50,193 nt of DNA from Phlegmacium glaucopus (GCA_015039465.1 MU130497.1:179545-229737); one strand, 5' to 3'; numbered from the stretch's first letter, positions 35,694 to 46,371 are shown. The notes: a model not told the origin generated them from the letters alone. A program made the numbers and translations.

Positions 35694-36210
35694 AGGAGGA
35701 TAATCATCTAAAATGTTGTCTGTTCTTCCTCTGGTACACTACTGGAGTCAGGAGAGAATGTCCAAACCTGAGCAGCAAAGAATGTGTGAGATGGGAAGCA
35801 TAATCTTATCCTGTGCCATTCCATGGAGATTTCAAAGTCAGGATTATGCACTGCAACGGTTGATTTTTCCACATATTAAGGCAAATGAATTATATGGGAG
35901 ACAGATAGGATATATTAAGCCATACTTTGATGATAAATGGAGCAAATTTTCACTAGTAATGAGGGAGAATGGAGACTGGGACAATGCAGAGCAACTGGAG
36001 GTACAAGTTATAGACATGAGGCAGAAGCTGCTTGGTGCAGAACATCCAAAGATCCTCACCAATATGTCAAATCTAGCAAGCACATACAGGCATCAGGGAA
36101 GGTGGAATGAGGCAGAGCACCTGCACATTCAAGTTATGGACATGAGCAAGAAGCTGCATGGTGCAGAACATCTAAATACCCTCATGGCAAATCTAGCAAG
36201 CACATATCGT
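35694..36210 (+). pseudogene. NLR fragment, copy D (post-NB-ARC region and first TPRs)
   Basis: Close relative of copy B: LVHYWSQERMSKPEQQRMCE, FPHIKANELYGRQIGYIKP, ENGDWDNAEQLEVQVIDM, then two and a half TPR units with the same unit variants as copy B. Homology starts near 35694 (the position before the HPLVH motif, here LPLVH) and stops at about 36210 inside a TPR. It has no NB-ARC. Two or three codons are missing near NTLMANLAS. Clearly a dispersed or rearranged piece, not a gene. Confidence 0.9.
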
Positions 36211-36677
36211 CCATCAGGAAAAATGACTTCTGCCCTAGGCTGTCCTGAAATGTCCTGGGGTGCCCCAGGCAGCTCAGGGCACTCAGGTCAAGAGGTTGCC
36301 CTGGGGTGCAAGTTACCTATGTATGAAAAGTCTTAGGCTGTCCTAGGGCAACCTGAGGCAACCTGAGAGCATCCTGAGGCAGCCTTAGTCCCTTTGGATC
36401 TGATGCTAGAAAACATATATAAACCAGATATTTGAGTGGTCTCACACAACAGAATAATAATAATAATAATAAAATTATATTCAATTATTCTAAACATCAT
36501 ATATACTAGTATAACACTAGGGAAGTAGGAAATAAGAAAACAAAATTGTGGGTGGTTTATATATCTTTTGGATGGCGCACAGACCATTGGTCACAAGATC
36601 ACAGATAAGCATGATTTTGAGCATATGGGTCAGGGTAGATTACATAAATTCCAAAAAAGGAAATTTTTTAAAGAGGT
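36211..36677. other. Short-word repeat sequence, AT microsatellite
   Basis: 36230-36390 contains many CCTGAGGCA/CCCTAGG-type words in both orientations, similar in style to the arrays inside the TIR elements, but no family terminus was found. A (TAA)n run lies at 36450-36472. Confidence 0.45.
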
Positions 36678-37081
36678 CTTTACTGTCCCCCACAAGATCT
36701 GATCAGAACTGATCAGAATCTGACCAATCACCTTGCCAGCCAAATTGGCAGGTAATAGGACAAATTTTTCTGATCAGATTCTGATCAGATGCTCAGAATC
36801 TGACCACTCATTTTTCTGAGTGAAATCCGATGAGTTCTGATCAGAATTGAAATTTTAAGAAAATAATTTTTTGTAATATATAAGTCTCTGATAGAAGTAT
36901 GGTGTTGCTATCAAAATCATGTATTTTGTTCAGTGTGTGGGGTGAGGTCATGTGACCACATGTGATGTGATCATCACCGTTTGTTGATTTCATCCTCTGT
37001 CTCTCACACATCACACGGCAGTAATGATGACCACAGACAATGCTGTGCAGCAATGAATAACAACAGCAAACAACGGCTGCA

Positions 37082-37143
37082 GCACAACAACAACAACCAC
37101 AGCACAACAACAACAACCACAGCACAACAACAACAACAACAAC
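37082..37143. repeat. (CAA)n microsatellite
   Basis: Runs of ACAACAACAACAACCACAGC repeated, ending in CAACAACAACAACAACAA. Simple-sequence tract inside element E3. Confidence 0.9.
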
Positions 37144-37149
37144 TGCCAC

Positions 37150-37680
37150 GTAACGGCGGTAGCCCCCCCTGGTGAGGGGGGGTATTTCTTTATTTTATTC
37201 TATATTAATTCACTACTAACACATTGCAATAGGCCATGTACGATACATGACAACGATAACAAACAACAAACAGCACATACAACGTACAACACGTACAACG
37301 ACAACATACAACATGTACGACGAAACGACAACAACGACACATAGTAACGGTAACCACCCCCACCGGAAGGTTTTTTTAAAATATTCTATTCTAATCAATT
37401 GCTAACATGTTATAACAGGTCATATACGATGAATAACAACAATACCAAACAACAGACACCATGAACAACAAACAACACATACAACGCACCCACATGCGTC
37501 CAAGCAACACCCACACACATCCAAACGACACCCACACATGTACCACATCACTCAGACGTGTACAACAATGCCCAGACGACAACGGCAACACCACTACATC
37601 ACCATGACCCTACGACAACGGCTACCCCCCCTCCCATTGAGGGGGGGTATTTACTATTATTCTATTCCCTTAAGCTACGA
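37150..37680. repeat. C/G hairpin units, left cluster
   Basis: Three divergent units. Two carry strong stem-loops: around 37159-37183 (GCCCCCCC ... GGGGGGG) and 37623-37650 (TACCCCCCCTC loop GAGGGGGGGTA). The middle one (37345-37370) has lost the perfect stem. Each is preceded by an ACGGC-type motif and followed by a TATTT...TATTCTAT stretch and a CAAC-rich tail, giving units of roughly 190-270 bp. Confidence 0.75.
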
Positions 37681-39165
37681 CAACACCACCCACCACAGCT
37701 AACAACGACGCAACAAAGATGACCCCCCCCTGCCCAGCGTATTCATGGCTACACAGCCACTACACCCCTATAACAAGCACCGACGGCCACACACACCACC
37801 ACCACACCTCCACCTCCACAACAACGGTGATGCATGCCACACGTGAACGAGACGGTGATGTAACTGCACAGAGGTTGTTGAGAAAAGGTGTATTTTCAAG
37901 ATTATAAAAATCTCTACTCAAAACAATAACTCAATCAATACTTTATACAATCTTAATAATGCAAGTTGGGTTTTCTAGAAAGTATAACCTTTTCAAGACT
38001 TTGAAATTCACTTCAACTAATACACACAACAACAACAATAATTTAGATCAATTGAAGGATGATCAAACTTTTAAGTGGTTTTGCAATTTATGGCTTGCAC
38101 CAACAATCAGTCAAAGAATTCCTAAGACTTTACTGATTGATTTACAATTTGTGTAAACAAAAGTCCAAGACTTTGTTACAACTTCAACACAATTGCATAC
38201 ACAAGAAGACTCAAACTTCTGCTATGACTTTAACACGATTGCATACACAAGAAGCCCTCTTGCTTCTGCTATGACTTTAACACAACAACAACTTTTACAA
38301 CAATTCAACAATTATTGCAACAAGTCAAACAACTCTGAGAAACTGATTTATTTTCAAGTCCACTACTCAAAGACAAGTGTTCTTGCTCAATGTCTAAGAC
38401 AGTGAGCTGTACTAGGTTGTAATTGAGGGGGGGAAAGAAAGAATCCAATTTTCTGACTATTTACAAACCCTGGGAGGTATTTTATACATTTGAGATACTT
38501 AAAAATAGATAATGTCCAAAAATAGATATACTGGTTCCTGGTACCCTTACTTTGGTTCTGGCACCATGTGCACTCATTGTTCCTGGAAACATAGGGGTTG
38601 TTCTATTTTTAGCCCCATGTTACTAATTTTAGGTAGTTTCCACCCCTCTTGATGGTAACTGTGCCTATTGTGCCTGGAAACAATCTTTATGATTGTTCAG
38701 CACTCCCCCTATCCTTAATCATCATGATTCCCACACAATCACATGGTTCCACTATCTTGGTTATTCTGCTTCCACTGTTGCTAGGGCACCAACCTTCCCC
38801 TGAATATTTATTAATAATATTCTGTTGCTCCAAAATCACACCCCATGACATTTGCTAACCCAATATTGTTTATTTAACTTTTCCTGTGCCAAGTCTATAA
38901 GGATCGGTTCATGGATTTATTGGTTTTAATCCAGACATGCAACTTTGGCAGCACAACAAATGATAGTCTATTGACCACACTTATTAACTATATGCATTTA
39001 AGTCACACAGTAATAGGTCTAATCAGCAGTTGTAGGGTAGACAACTCTGATTCCCTTGTTTATTATCAGTTGTATTAACCAGTTATTGGTGCATTAATTA
39101 ATATTTATGCTGAAATAATAGATAAAAATTGCAAAAACCATGCTTATGCAGATTTAAATCATATC

Positions 39166-39330
39166 AACGGCTAACCCCCCCTCAGGGGGGGTTATTATCA
39201 TTTATTAACCACGAAATGCAGCGACGAGGCCTCCCCTCACTTGGGGGGGGGGATTTATTAACTATGAAACCCGCACGACAGCGGCTACCCCCTCTCACCA
39301 GAGGGGGTATTTTTTGTCTTTCTATTTCAT
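39166..39330. repeat. C/G hairpin units, right cluster
   Basis: Three hairpins close together: 39171-39192 (TAACCCCCCCTCAGGGGGGGTTA), about 39228-39253 (imperfect) and 39285-39311 (TACCCCCTC loop GAGGGGGTA). The first sits exactly at the end of the 92-bp repeat. The third is followed by the same TATTTTTT...TTCATTCTATT type of tail as the left cluster. Confidence 0.75.
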
Positions 39331-39724
39331 TCTATTGACTACCACAGACAAACAACTACCTCCCTAACTTAATGAGGTTTAATTAATTTTTGTGTGTTTT
39401 TTATTTAAAATTTTTCAATTATCAATAATGAATTTATTTATATGATAAATGAATAACTTTATATTATACTAATGAATAGTAATGATGAGGTACTGCTCAC
39501 TGGGGTATATGATATTTTTGTATTTTAATACTATGACTATTAATGAAATAAATAAATGAACTTATCTTGTATCCTTGATTTAGAATTGAATATAACAGAT
39601 TCTCCAATGTTTTTGATCAGTTCTAATCAGATTCTGAGCAGAATCTTACCACTTCTGATCAGATCTGATCAGAATCTGACCAGTTCTGATCAGTTCTGAT
39701 CAGAACTGGTGGGGGACAGTAAAG

Positions 39725-40019
39725 TACTGTAGTTGTGTGGTGTGGTGGTGTGGTGGTGGTGTAGGTACTAGGTGGTGGCTGTGGTGATGACAATGACAAT
39801 GACATTGACAATGACAGTGGTGCGATGGTGGTGGTGACAATGATGGTGGTGATGTGAGAAGTATTGGTTGAACTTACATAGATGGTAATTTGATGTAGTG
39901 CACAGACCATGTTTAGGGTTGGTCTTTTGAACTTTGAGAGAATTTACAATAAAAGGGTATTTAAAAAATAAAATAAAAGGGAATGGAGCTACAGAGCACT
40001 ACACATTAACCTAGACAAC
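39725..40019. other. TGG/TGA-rich simple sequence, no gene
   Basis: 39730-39860 is dominated by GTGGTGGTG and CAATGACAATGA words; the rest is AT-rich. No coding content supported. Confidence 0.6.
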
Positions 40020-40653
40020 ATGGTTATATATACCCTTCCCACCTGACTAAATAATATATTCTGGCACTTGCTGAAGGGCTACTACCATGTATTATATACC
40101 AAAATGTTTATAAAAATGAGGGGAATCCATTGGTAATAAAATCGCGATGTGATACGCACTTTTATATGCAGTTATACGCGAAATACTGCAGAATATACAG
40201 TAAAATAATGCGCTCTATGCTTATAAATGAGCCTATCATGACGCACCATATACCGATAGAATCGTGCTAATAACAGCTTTCAGAATATATATAAATCACG
40301 TGCATGCGCCATGTCTGGTGCGTGTTTTTACACATTTTATATGTTTTAATATTGAAAAAGGGCTTATATTCCCACGCTAATAGTATGGTTAGATTCCCTA
40401 GCAGTGTAGCTTTCTATCGGTATAAGGTGCGTCATGTTAGGCTCATTTATAAGCATAGAGCGCATTATTTTACTGTATATTCTGCAGTATTTCGCGTATA
40501 ACTGCATATAAAAGTGCGTATCACATCGTGATTTTATTACCAATGGATTCCCCTCATTTTTATGAACATTTTGGTATATAATACATGGTAGTAGCCCTTC
40601 AGCAAGTGCCAGAATATATTATTTAGTCAGGTGGGAAGGGTATATATAACCAT
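40020..40653. mobile_element. Foldback element: 242-bp inverted repeat arms, 634 bp total
   Basis: Left arm 40020-40261 and right arm 40412-40653 are reverse complements with about four mismatches (around 98% identity), separated by a 150-bp centre. Ends are ATGGTTATATATACCC. No target duplication can be assigned with confidence. No coding capacity. A transcript across it would fold into a long, almost perfect double-stranded hairpin. Confidence 0.92.
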
Positions 40654-40675
40654 TAGTTTATATATATATATACAA

Positions 40676-40830
40676 GCAATGATGGTGCAGTTGGTAGATC
40701 ACTGATGCAGTGTGGGAATTATGTCACATATCCTTTCTCAAGGTCTTTGGTTCAATCCTCCTTACTGGTATTCTTTTATTTGTCATATGCTACAAGTCAG
40801 GTGATTAAGATTAATTACTTGATTTGGAAG
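40676..40830 (+). mobile_element. tRNA-like, SINE-type sequence
   Basis: Contains an A-box-like TGGTGCAGTTGG (40683-40694) and a B-box-like GGTTCAATCC (about 40749-40758), 66 bp apart, as in RNA polymerase III promoters of tRNA-derived SINEs. The D and T stems do not pair properly, so it is not a functional tRNA gene. The body after the B box is AT-rich and runs into the next element; its 3' end is not clear. Confidence 0.4.
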
Positions 40831-40832
40831 TT

Positions 40833-41013
40833 GGTAATTGGAGTTCTTGGAAACATTTGGAATTCCTTGGAAACATTTGGAATCCTTGGAATTCTCTTGG
40901 AAACAATTGGAATTACTTGGAAACATTTGGAATCCTTGGGAATTCCAAGGATTCCAAATGTTTCCAAATGTTTCCAAGGAATTCCAATTGGAAAGGGTGG
41001 GGGACTGTAAAGT
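40833..41013. mobile_element. TIR-family element E4, right end
   Basis: Ends GTGGGGGACTGTAAAGT (40997-41013), the family terminus. The preceding 160 bp consist of TTGGAAACATTTGGAAT-type words in both orientations, forming a strong inverted repeat. No left TIR was found; the left border is approximate. Confidence 0.6.
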
Positions 41014-41109
41014 ATTGTGAAATCATGAGAGCGATGTTCCCCCTTTTTTGTTTTATTCAGCTGACTATCCTGAAAAGTAAGCTAAGTGCTGTATTGATCC
41101 AATTGAAGC

Positions 41110-41547
41110 TCATACTGTCTTCAGGATCCTTATTTCATGCATCAAATTTCTTGTGAAATGTATGTGCCCCCGTTGCTTGTCACTCAAGTCAAAGATCACA
41201 TGAGTCGGTTTGAAAATAGACATGTGCAATTGATGGAAACTTGCATGTGTGGATAGTGAGGCATGCCGTTTTGACATTGAGGTGGCTAGAGCAATGTTAT
41301 TCAAAAAGGGGATCAATGTCTCAAGTGTTAAGATAGACCGGGTGTTGGGTCCAACATCAGCGGCACTCGTGTATGTGCTTGTTGCTGCACTAAATGGATT
41401 CTTCTGATTTCTGTCTAGAATGCTTTTTCTGAATTTTCCAGTCACCTGGGAAAATTCAAGTTCAATTTCTATCAGCTCCTCACTCCTGACCTCCTCCATG
41501 AGTTCAAGCTGGGTGTTTGGAAAGCAGTGTTTACACATTTGATTCAC
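41110..41547 (-). CDS. Hypothetical 145-codon ORF, uncertain
   Basis: Open minus-strand frame starting MNQMCKHCF, with acidic residues near the N-terminus (EEVRSEELIEIELEF) and a basic C-terminal third. No family, introns or second copy recognised. It sits among mobile-element fragments and may be transposon-derived or chance. Confidence 0.25.
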   Translation of the reverse strand: MNQMCKHCFPNTQLELMEEVRSEELIEIELEFSQVTGKFRKSILDRNQKNPFSAATSTYTSAADVGPNTRSILTLETLIPFLNNIALATSMSKRHASLSTHASFHQLHMSIFKPTHVIFDLSDKQRGHIHFTRNLMHEIRILKTV

Positions 41548-41786
41548 TGGTGATTAGGGTTGTGTAGTGGGTACAAAGATAATTCAGATACACTGTAAGC
41601 ACCAGCATGCTCAGTTCAAGTGCTGTCTCACATCTCAATGACAGTGACGTCAACCGGTCAATTTTCTGTAGACGTTCCACCAATTGACATCATATCATCC
41701 CTGGTTACACAAACCTGATCTGCAATGAGACTTGCAAGGCACTTGCAAAGAAGTTGCAATCAGACAACTCACAAGTGATCACAGTG

Positions 41787-42895
41787 TAGGGATGCCGAAG
41801 TTCAGTTCTGAACCAGTCCAGAGAACCAGAACCAGCTGAACCGAACCACGGTTCTGGTTCGGTTCTGGTTCTGGTTCACCCCCAGCCATCTGGTTCTGGT
41901 TCTGGTTCTGGATTGGCCAGAAATCTGAGAACCAGTTCTGAACCACTTTATCCCAAGGCAAATACTTAAGTAAGATATCTACTTATTTGCATGTTAAATG
42001 ACACACTACCTGTATCTATAATGAAAATATTTATTCAAGTCACCAACACTATATATTTCCAATCAGAAGTACATCATTCTTTGGTCTGGCATAGCACATA
42101 ATCAATAACATGTCTCATTTACTTTATAACTTCAGGTTTACCATGTTATTAATATACTCATATTGCAAGAATACAATTTATAGTTGTCACCTAGCAGAGG
42201 ATCCAAAGAGGAAAGGATAAGGATCCTTGCTAAAGTGAGGGGGGATTTAAATACTAATATAAAGATAATGGAGTTATGGAAAATAAATAATCAAATAGTG
42301 TCATGTGAAAATAATAAAATGATAAGTGGTACAATACCAGAATAAATGAAAATGACAAGTTTGTATTTCATTATTAATATTATTAGTTTTACCTTTCACT
42401 GATTTATCTGGAATAAGAGGTAACCAATTTAGACCTTTTATAAAAAATGATTTAGAGTTTGGGGATTTAGAGTTTGGGCTGAACTGGTCTGTTCAGGTAC
42501 TCAGGTGAAAGTTGGGGCCAAATGAAAATGAAGAGTAGAAATGAGAGGGGAACTAAGTTTGTTGGTGAGGTGGAATTTACAGTTTTGGAATTAGGTTTGG
42601 GCTTGGGTGTGAAGCTCATTGGGTCTGGGTGTTCATGTGAAAGACTGAAAGTCAGGAGTTGGACTGATTGGATGGAAAACTGAGTGTTACCTAACAATAG
42701 TATTTTTTCTTTTCATGTTTGCTATTAGTGATGTCATGGTTATAACACCAATACTACAAACTTCTGGCCTCAACTTTTAGGATATATTTATAAATAAGGT
42801 GTAATTTTAGAAAATAAAACTTAAAATGAAAAATTCTTGTCCAATTGGTGATATCCTAACAAAAGTCTATTTTTAACTGGTTCTTATGGTTCGAA

Positions 42896-42929
<34 letters not shown>

Positions 42930-42974
42930 GAAAATGGGTCCCAAACTGAACTGAACTGAACTTCGGCATCCCTA
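41787..42974. mobile_element. Non-autonomous hAT element (1188 bp) with 8-bp target duplication
   Basis: TIRs TAGGGATGCCGAAGTTCAGT at both ends (left from 41787, right reverse-complemented ending 42974), flanked by the 8-bp direct repeat TCACAGTG at 41779-41786 and 42975-42982. An 8-bp duplication with TAGGG-type ends is the hAT signature. Next to each TIR are GGTTCT hexamer arrays (41843-41910 and 42887-42929). The interior is AT-rich and has no transposase; the short minus-strand frame at 42467-42697 is not convincing. Confidence 0.93.
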
Positions 42975-43202
42975 TCACAGTGACTCGCAAATTTCTCTAT
43001 GCCCTGCTATGAGTTTACAAGTCTAGTGAAATAGTTGCTGCTCAATTACATAGCTTCTACTACTAGTCTTGTAATAGCTTATATATTTCATCATTTTTTG
43101 CATGTTAATTGCATTTGGTCTGCTGTTCTGCTAATAGTTTGTATATGTCATGAAATTTTGGTTACTTAACTATGTTTGGACTACTTTTCTTGTAATAACT
43201 TG

Positions 43203-43503
43203 TGTTGGAAATGTCGAGTTCACTCCAGGGAGATAAGCTGATCAGAGAATTTTATGCCACATCAGCAAACTCTGATTTTTTGACACTATGACAAAAATCG
43301 GAGTTTGCTGATGCAGAGGTCAAAGATAAGAAATGTATTTTTGTTATCATTCCTGTACTTGTATAAATAGTAGTTATGATTAGAGTACTTCTTTAGTTGA
43401 ATAACTGGTGTTTTATCTGGTTAACACCAACTGTCCTAAGCCTCCACTCTATTGTTGCTCTCAATGTTATTACCCGTTATTCATAATTCGCCTAAATTCA
43501 ACA
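43203..43503. mobile_element. Solo LTR 2 (301 bp) with 5-bp target duplication ACTTG
   Basis: Begins TGTTGGAAAT and ends TTCAACA (TGTTG/CAACA inverted), flanked by ACTTG at 43198-43202 and 43504-43508. A TATA-like TATAAATAG lies at 43362-43370. Inside the U3-like part is a 21-bp hairpin (43261-43282 with 43292-43312). Copia-like by ends; not the same sequence as solo LTR 1. Confidence 0.92.
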
Positions 43504-43587
43504 ACTTGTATATCTCTCAAATTAATTGCCATCTAATTGCATTTTGTTTGTGTGTGATTTAATCTATTCCATACCACTATAATTATT

Positions 43588-43965
43588 TTATGGCATTGTA
43601 GACTGGTCATTTTTTTGGCACTGTTCTTGCATTCCCTTGTATGCATCCACCAGATTTGTGGGGCCATTAAAAGGTCTACATTTGCTTACATGTAACGTGA
43701 TCTTTTGCTGATGGTGACACCTTTTGGGTGGTCTTCCATACATCTCTTCATCGTCATCTGAATCTGAACTGCTCATGTCATCTGTCCCACCACCAGCAAG
43801 AGTACCTCCTGTACCTCCTCCTGCATCCAGTTTCATCCAGTTTTTGTAACTCGTTATATTGGCTGAGGGTAGAATAATGTGCTCTCGATGTCTTTTGATC
43901 ATTCTTTTGCTCATGAGTGCACCTTTGCATTTCGGACAGGGGCAAGGTATTTTTTGAGGAGCCAT
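43588..43965 (-). pseudogene. N-terminal fragment of a fungal DNA-transposon protein
   Basis: MAPQKIPCPCPKCKGALMSK followed by RMIKRHREHI: a CxCxxC...RHxxxH motif that opens many basidiomycete CMC/Plavaka- and KDZ-type transposases. It is followed by a Gly-rich and an acidic SSSDSDDDEE segment typical of the linker, and stops after 125 codons. No catalytic domain is present in the window. It could be a stand-alone small protein, but truncated transposase is more likely. Confidence 0.5.
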
Positions 43966-44119
43966 GGCAGGAGATGTGATTAAGTTGACTTAGGAGAAAA
44001 TGAATCTGACTTTTGAAGAGCCGAGTGCCGAGTGTTGAGTACCAACACGATCAGCACAGATTTCGATGTAATTCTCGGAAAATCCCATACTTTGCTCTTG
44101 TTGTGCAGATTAACTCATA

Positions 44120-45800
44120 ACCGACTTTGACTGGGATTCACCGTGCAACCAGCTCCCCCCGTTCACCCAGAAATAAAATTCCTTTCGAGTTCCAGACGCA
44201 CATGGGCATTGTTCGGAAGCATTTTAGAGGCAACGACGACACGGAATACAAGCACTCGATGGGCAGAAGCCGATGCTTGCTGCAAGGCACTCATCAGGCT
44301 TCATCAGCATGTTGGAGAAATTCGGTAGGTAATAATGACTGCAAGCGACACAAGCTCCAGTTAGTTACCTACCTTCGGCGGAGGCAACGTTCAGGACTAG
44401 GGACACAATGGGCAATCTAGTATCACGGCAGCCTACGTTTGATCTCTCAAATGACTTGGTAGATCTGAGGGGGAAAGTGATCATTGTGATGGGCGGCGCC
44501 GCGGAAAGTGAGTTCTTGTGTATCTTTCCCCATTCACCGGGATGATATGAAAAGAAACCACAGTACGGGGATTGGATTCGCAACGGTTCAACACCTTGCA
44601 CGCGCTGGAGCAAAGGTTTACCTTGCAGCGAGGAATGAATCTCGTGCAACTGGTGCCCTTGCAAGGCTGGATCAGGAGGGACTTGCACCAGGCAATGGAG
44701 AAGTTATCTGGTTGAAGTTGGATCTGAGTGATCCAAGGGACGCGAAGGAGGCTGCTCAGTGCTGAGGAGTTTCTGAAACGAGAGAAGAGGCTGGACGTGC
44801 TGGGTGAGCCCTATTTTCAGTCGATAACTGTTCAATCATTTTTTGACATCGGTGATTGTGTAGTAAACAACGCAGCACTGTGAATTTTGCTAAGATACAC
44901 AATTGTGATGGCTTTCGCTCATCATCTGAAGATTGAGAGCGCCTCATGTAATTGGTAACGATGGTGAGATTCTCTTCATTTCTTTTTGCTCCACCTCATT
45001 CGCTGCTCGTACAGGCATTGCGAACATGACCGTGGTGAAGTTAGTATGCCTGAACAAGATGCAAATTAACGTTTTTAACCAAGATGACTATCAGTTAACC
45101 TCAGTCCATATGTTTTTACTCGAACTCTATTACCCCTTCTTCAACAAACGGCAAAAGAATTTGACTCAGATGTCCGAATCGTTAATGTATGTGATTCCAG
45201 CCTTATATTTTAACCACTTTTTCGTCTAAGAAAACGCACAATAGGTGGCCAGCATTGTTCACAAGTTCATTCCTTCATCGGTCAAGTCTAGCGATATCTC
45301 AGATTTCAACATTGCTTTTCGAGGGCAGTTTATTCCAGGCCTTTATGGTAAATTTAGGCCTGTTCCTTCTCACAATTTCCCAATTAAATCGTCTATCTTC
45401 AAGGACACACTAAACTTATGACGATTTTATGGAGTAAAACCCTCCAAAGCCATATTAACTCTGATCCAAACGCGCCGATAACAGTGATATCTATACATCC
45501 TGGAGGTGTGAACACGTTCACCGACAATTGGCCTTTCTCTCGTTTCTTCAAGTGGCTTGTGGGACTAGCGATTGCTTCACCCACTGTTGGCACCTACACT
45601 TCCGTCTTTGCTGCTGCGGGAAGAGCGGTACTTGAAAATAGGGAATTACTTATATCGGGGTGTTCATCTTGAACAAACTAACGGGAAGAATTACACAGCC
45701 CAGCAAGGCCGCACTCAATACAGACCTCACAAACCAGTTGTGGACGACTACAGAGTTGTTTTTGAAGCAAATTGGGAGTTAAATGGCCAGGAAGGTGTCA
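44120..45800. repeat. Segmental duplication carrying SDR copy 2 (partner about 6450-8170)
   Basis: About 1.7 kb homologous to the SDR copy 1 block, including about 280 bp of upstream flank with the block AAATTCCTTTCGAGTTCCAGACG. The two copies are about 37.7 kb apart in the same orientation, with a handful of small indels between them. Confidence 0.88.
44408..45782 (+). pseudogene. SDR copy 2, broken
   Basis: Second copy of the SDR at 6794-8155. It starts MGNLVSRQPTFDLSNDL but the cofactor motif is destroyed: VTGG reads VMGG and an 8-nt insertion (CGCCGCGG region, about 44495-44505) shifts frame before TGIG. A 7-nt insertion follows KEAA (about 44757), and the C-terminal KELYQGVYLENK block is frameshifted (about 45645-45680). 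The YGHTK region and the PITVISIHPGGVNTF block remain. Not expected to make an active enzyme. Confidence 0.85.
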
Positions 45801-45891
45801 GTGAAAAGAATTACCCGCTATTGACAGTGATTTATTGTATAGGACTTGTTCTTTTGTTTCTATTTTACAAATGCTTTTATCGATGTGATAC

Positions 45892-46371
45892 TCATAACTG
45901 TTTGTCTCTGACAAGTTGTTCCATTACATCCAATTTTTGGTTCATTTCGGCAAAGCCTGCCCTGACCTGGTTGGTAAGATTCACCAATGCCTGAACAATG
46001 TTAATTGGTGTGTACACTGCCGAGACATCTTATAGGAAACATGAGAAGAGAAAATAATGACTGGGATCAGCCACTTACGTGCAGCTTCTACTGCAGCGGC
46101 CCTCAGCTCAGCATTCTCAGCAACAACAGCCGTTATACTATCATCCAACCCCAAGTCTAATTTTTAACAAATCTAGTCCATCAGATATTCAAGCAGCAAT
46201 AATGAAACTCACCATGAATCATACGCAAACCATTCGCTACTGATTTCGCATTTACAAGGTTCTGGGAGTCAACAGGGAGCCCAGCCTGGATCCCACGATT
46301 CAAGTCCGGGTTTCCCAGTACAGCGGGGATGCCTGGGTTAGATAGGTTGGTGCAGCCATCAATGGATGTTG
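45892..46371 (-). CDS. Small hypothetical protein with C-terminal coiled coil (5' end unclear)
   Basis: Product not recognised. Minus-strand exons about 46371-46213, 46156-46079 and 46028-45892 join in phase through consensus-like introns (GTGAGT...TAG and GTAAGT...AAG). Seen: NPDLNRGIQAGLPVDSQNL, LDDSITAVVAENAELRAAAV, LTNQVRAGFAEMNQKLDVME, ending RDKQL. Spaced leucines and alternating charges suggest a coiled coil. No in-frame ATG was found before DGCTNLSNPG, so an upstream exon is missing from my model or the gene is 5'-truncated. It is tail-to-tail with the broken SDR copy 2. Confidence 0.5.

Larger units (their letters stand above)
36678..39724. mobile_element. TIR-family element E3 (about 3.05 kb, non-autonomous)
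   Basis: Left end CTTTACTGTCCCCCAC (36678-36693) and right end GTGGGGGACAGTAAAG (39709-39724) are perfect inverted copies. Both are followed inward by CTGATCAGAA/TCTGATCAG words. No target duplication is visible and no transposase frame is present. The interior contains (CAA)n, a family of C/G hairpins, a tandem of about 48 bp near 38185-38285, and one copy of the 92-bp repeat found at the window start. It may be a composite of nested insertions. Confidence 0.65.

Noticed and set aside
37082..37680. CRISPR-like array of CAA/hairpin repeats
   Set aside because: Eukaryotic context, units of uneven length, simple-sequence composition, no constant spacers and no cas genes.
40676..40760. Functional tRNA gene
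   Set aside because: D and T stems do not pair and no anticodon arm can be drawn; only the promoter boxes look real.
41787..42974. Coding frame rich in EPEPNQN from the GGTTCT array
   Set aside because: Product of a hexamer repeat at a transposon end, with no start context or further domain.
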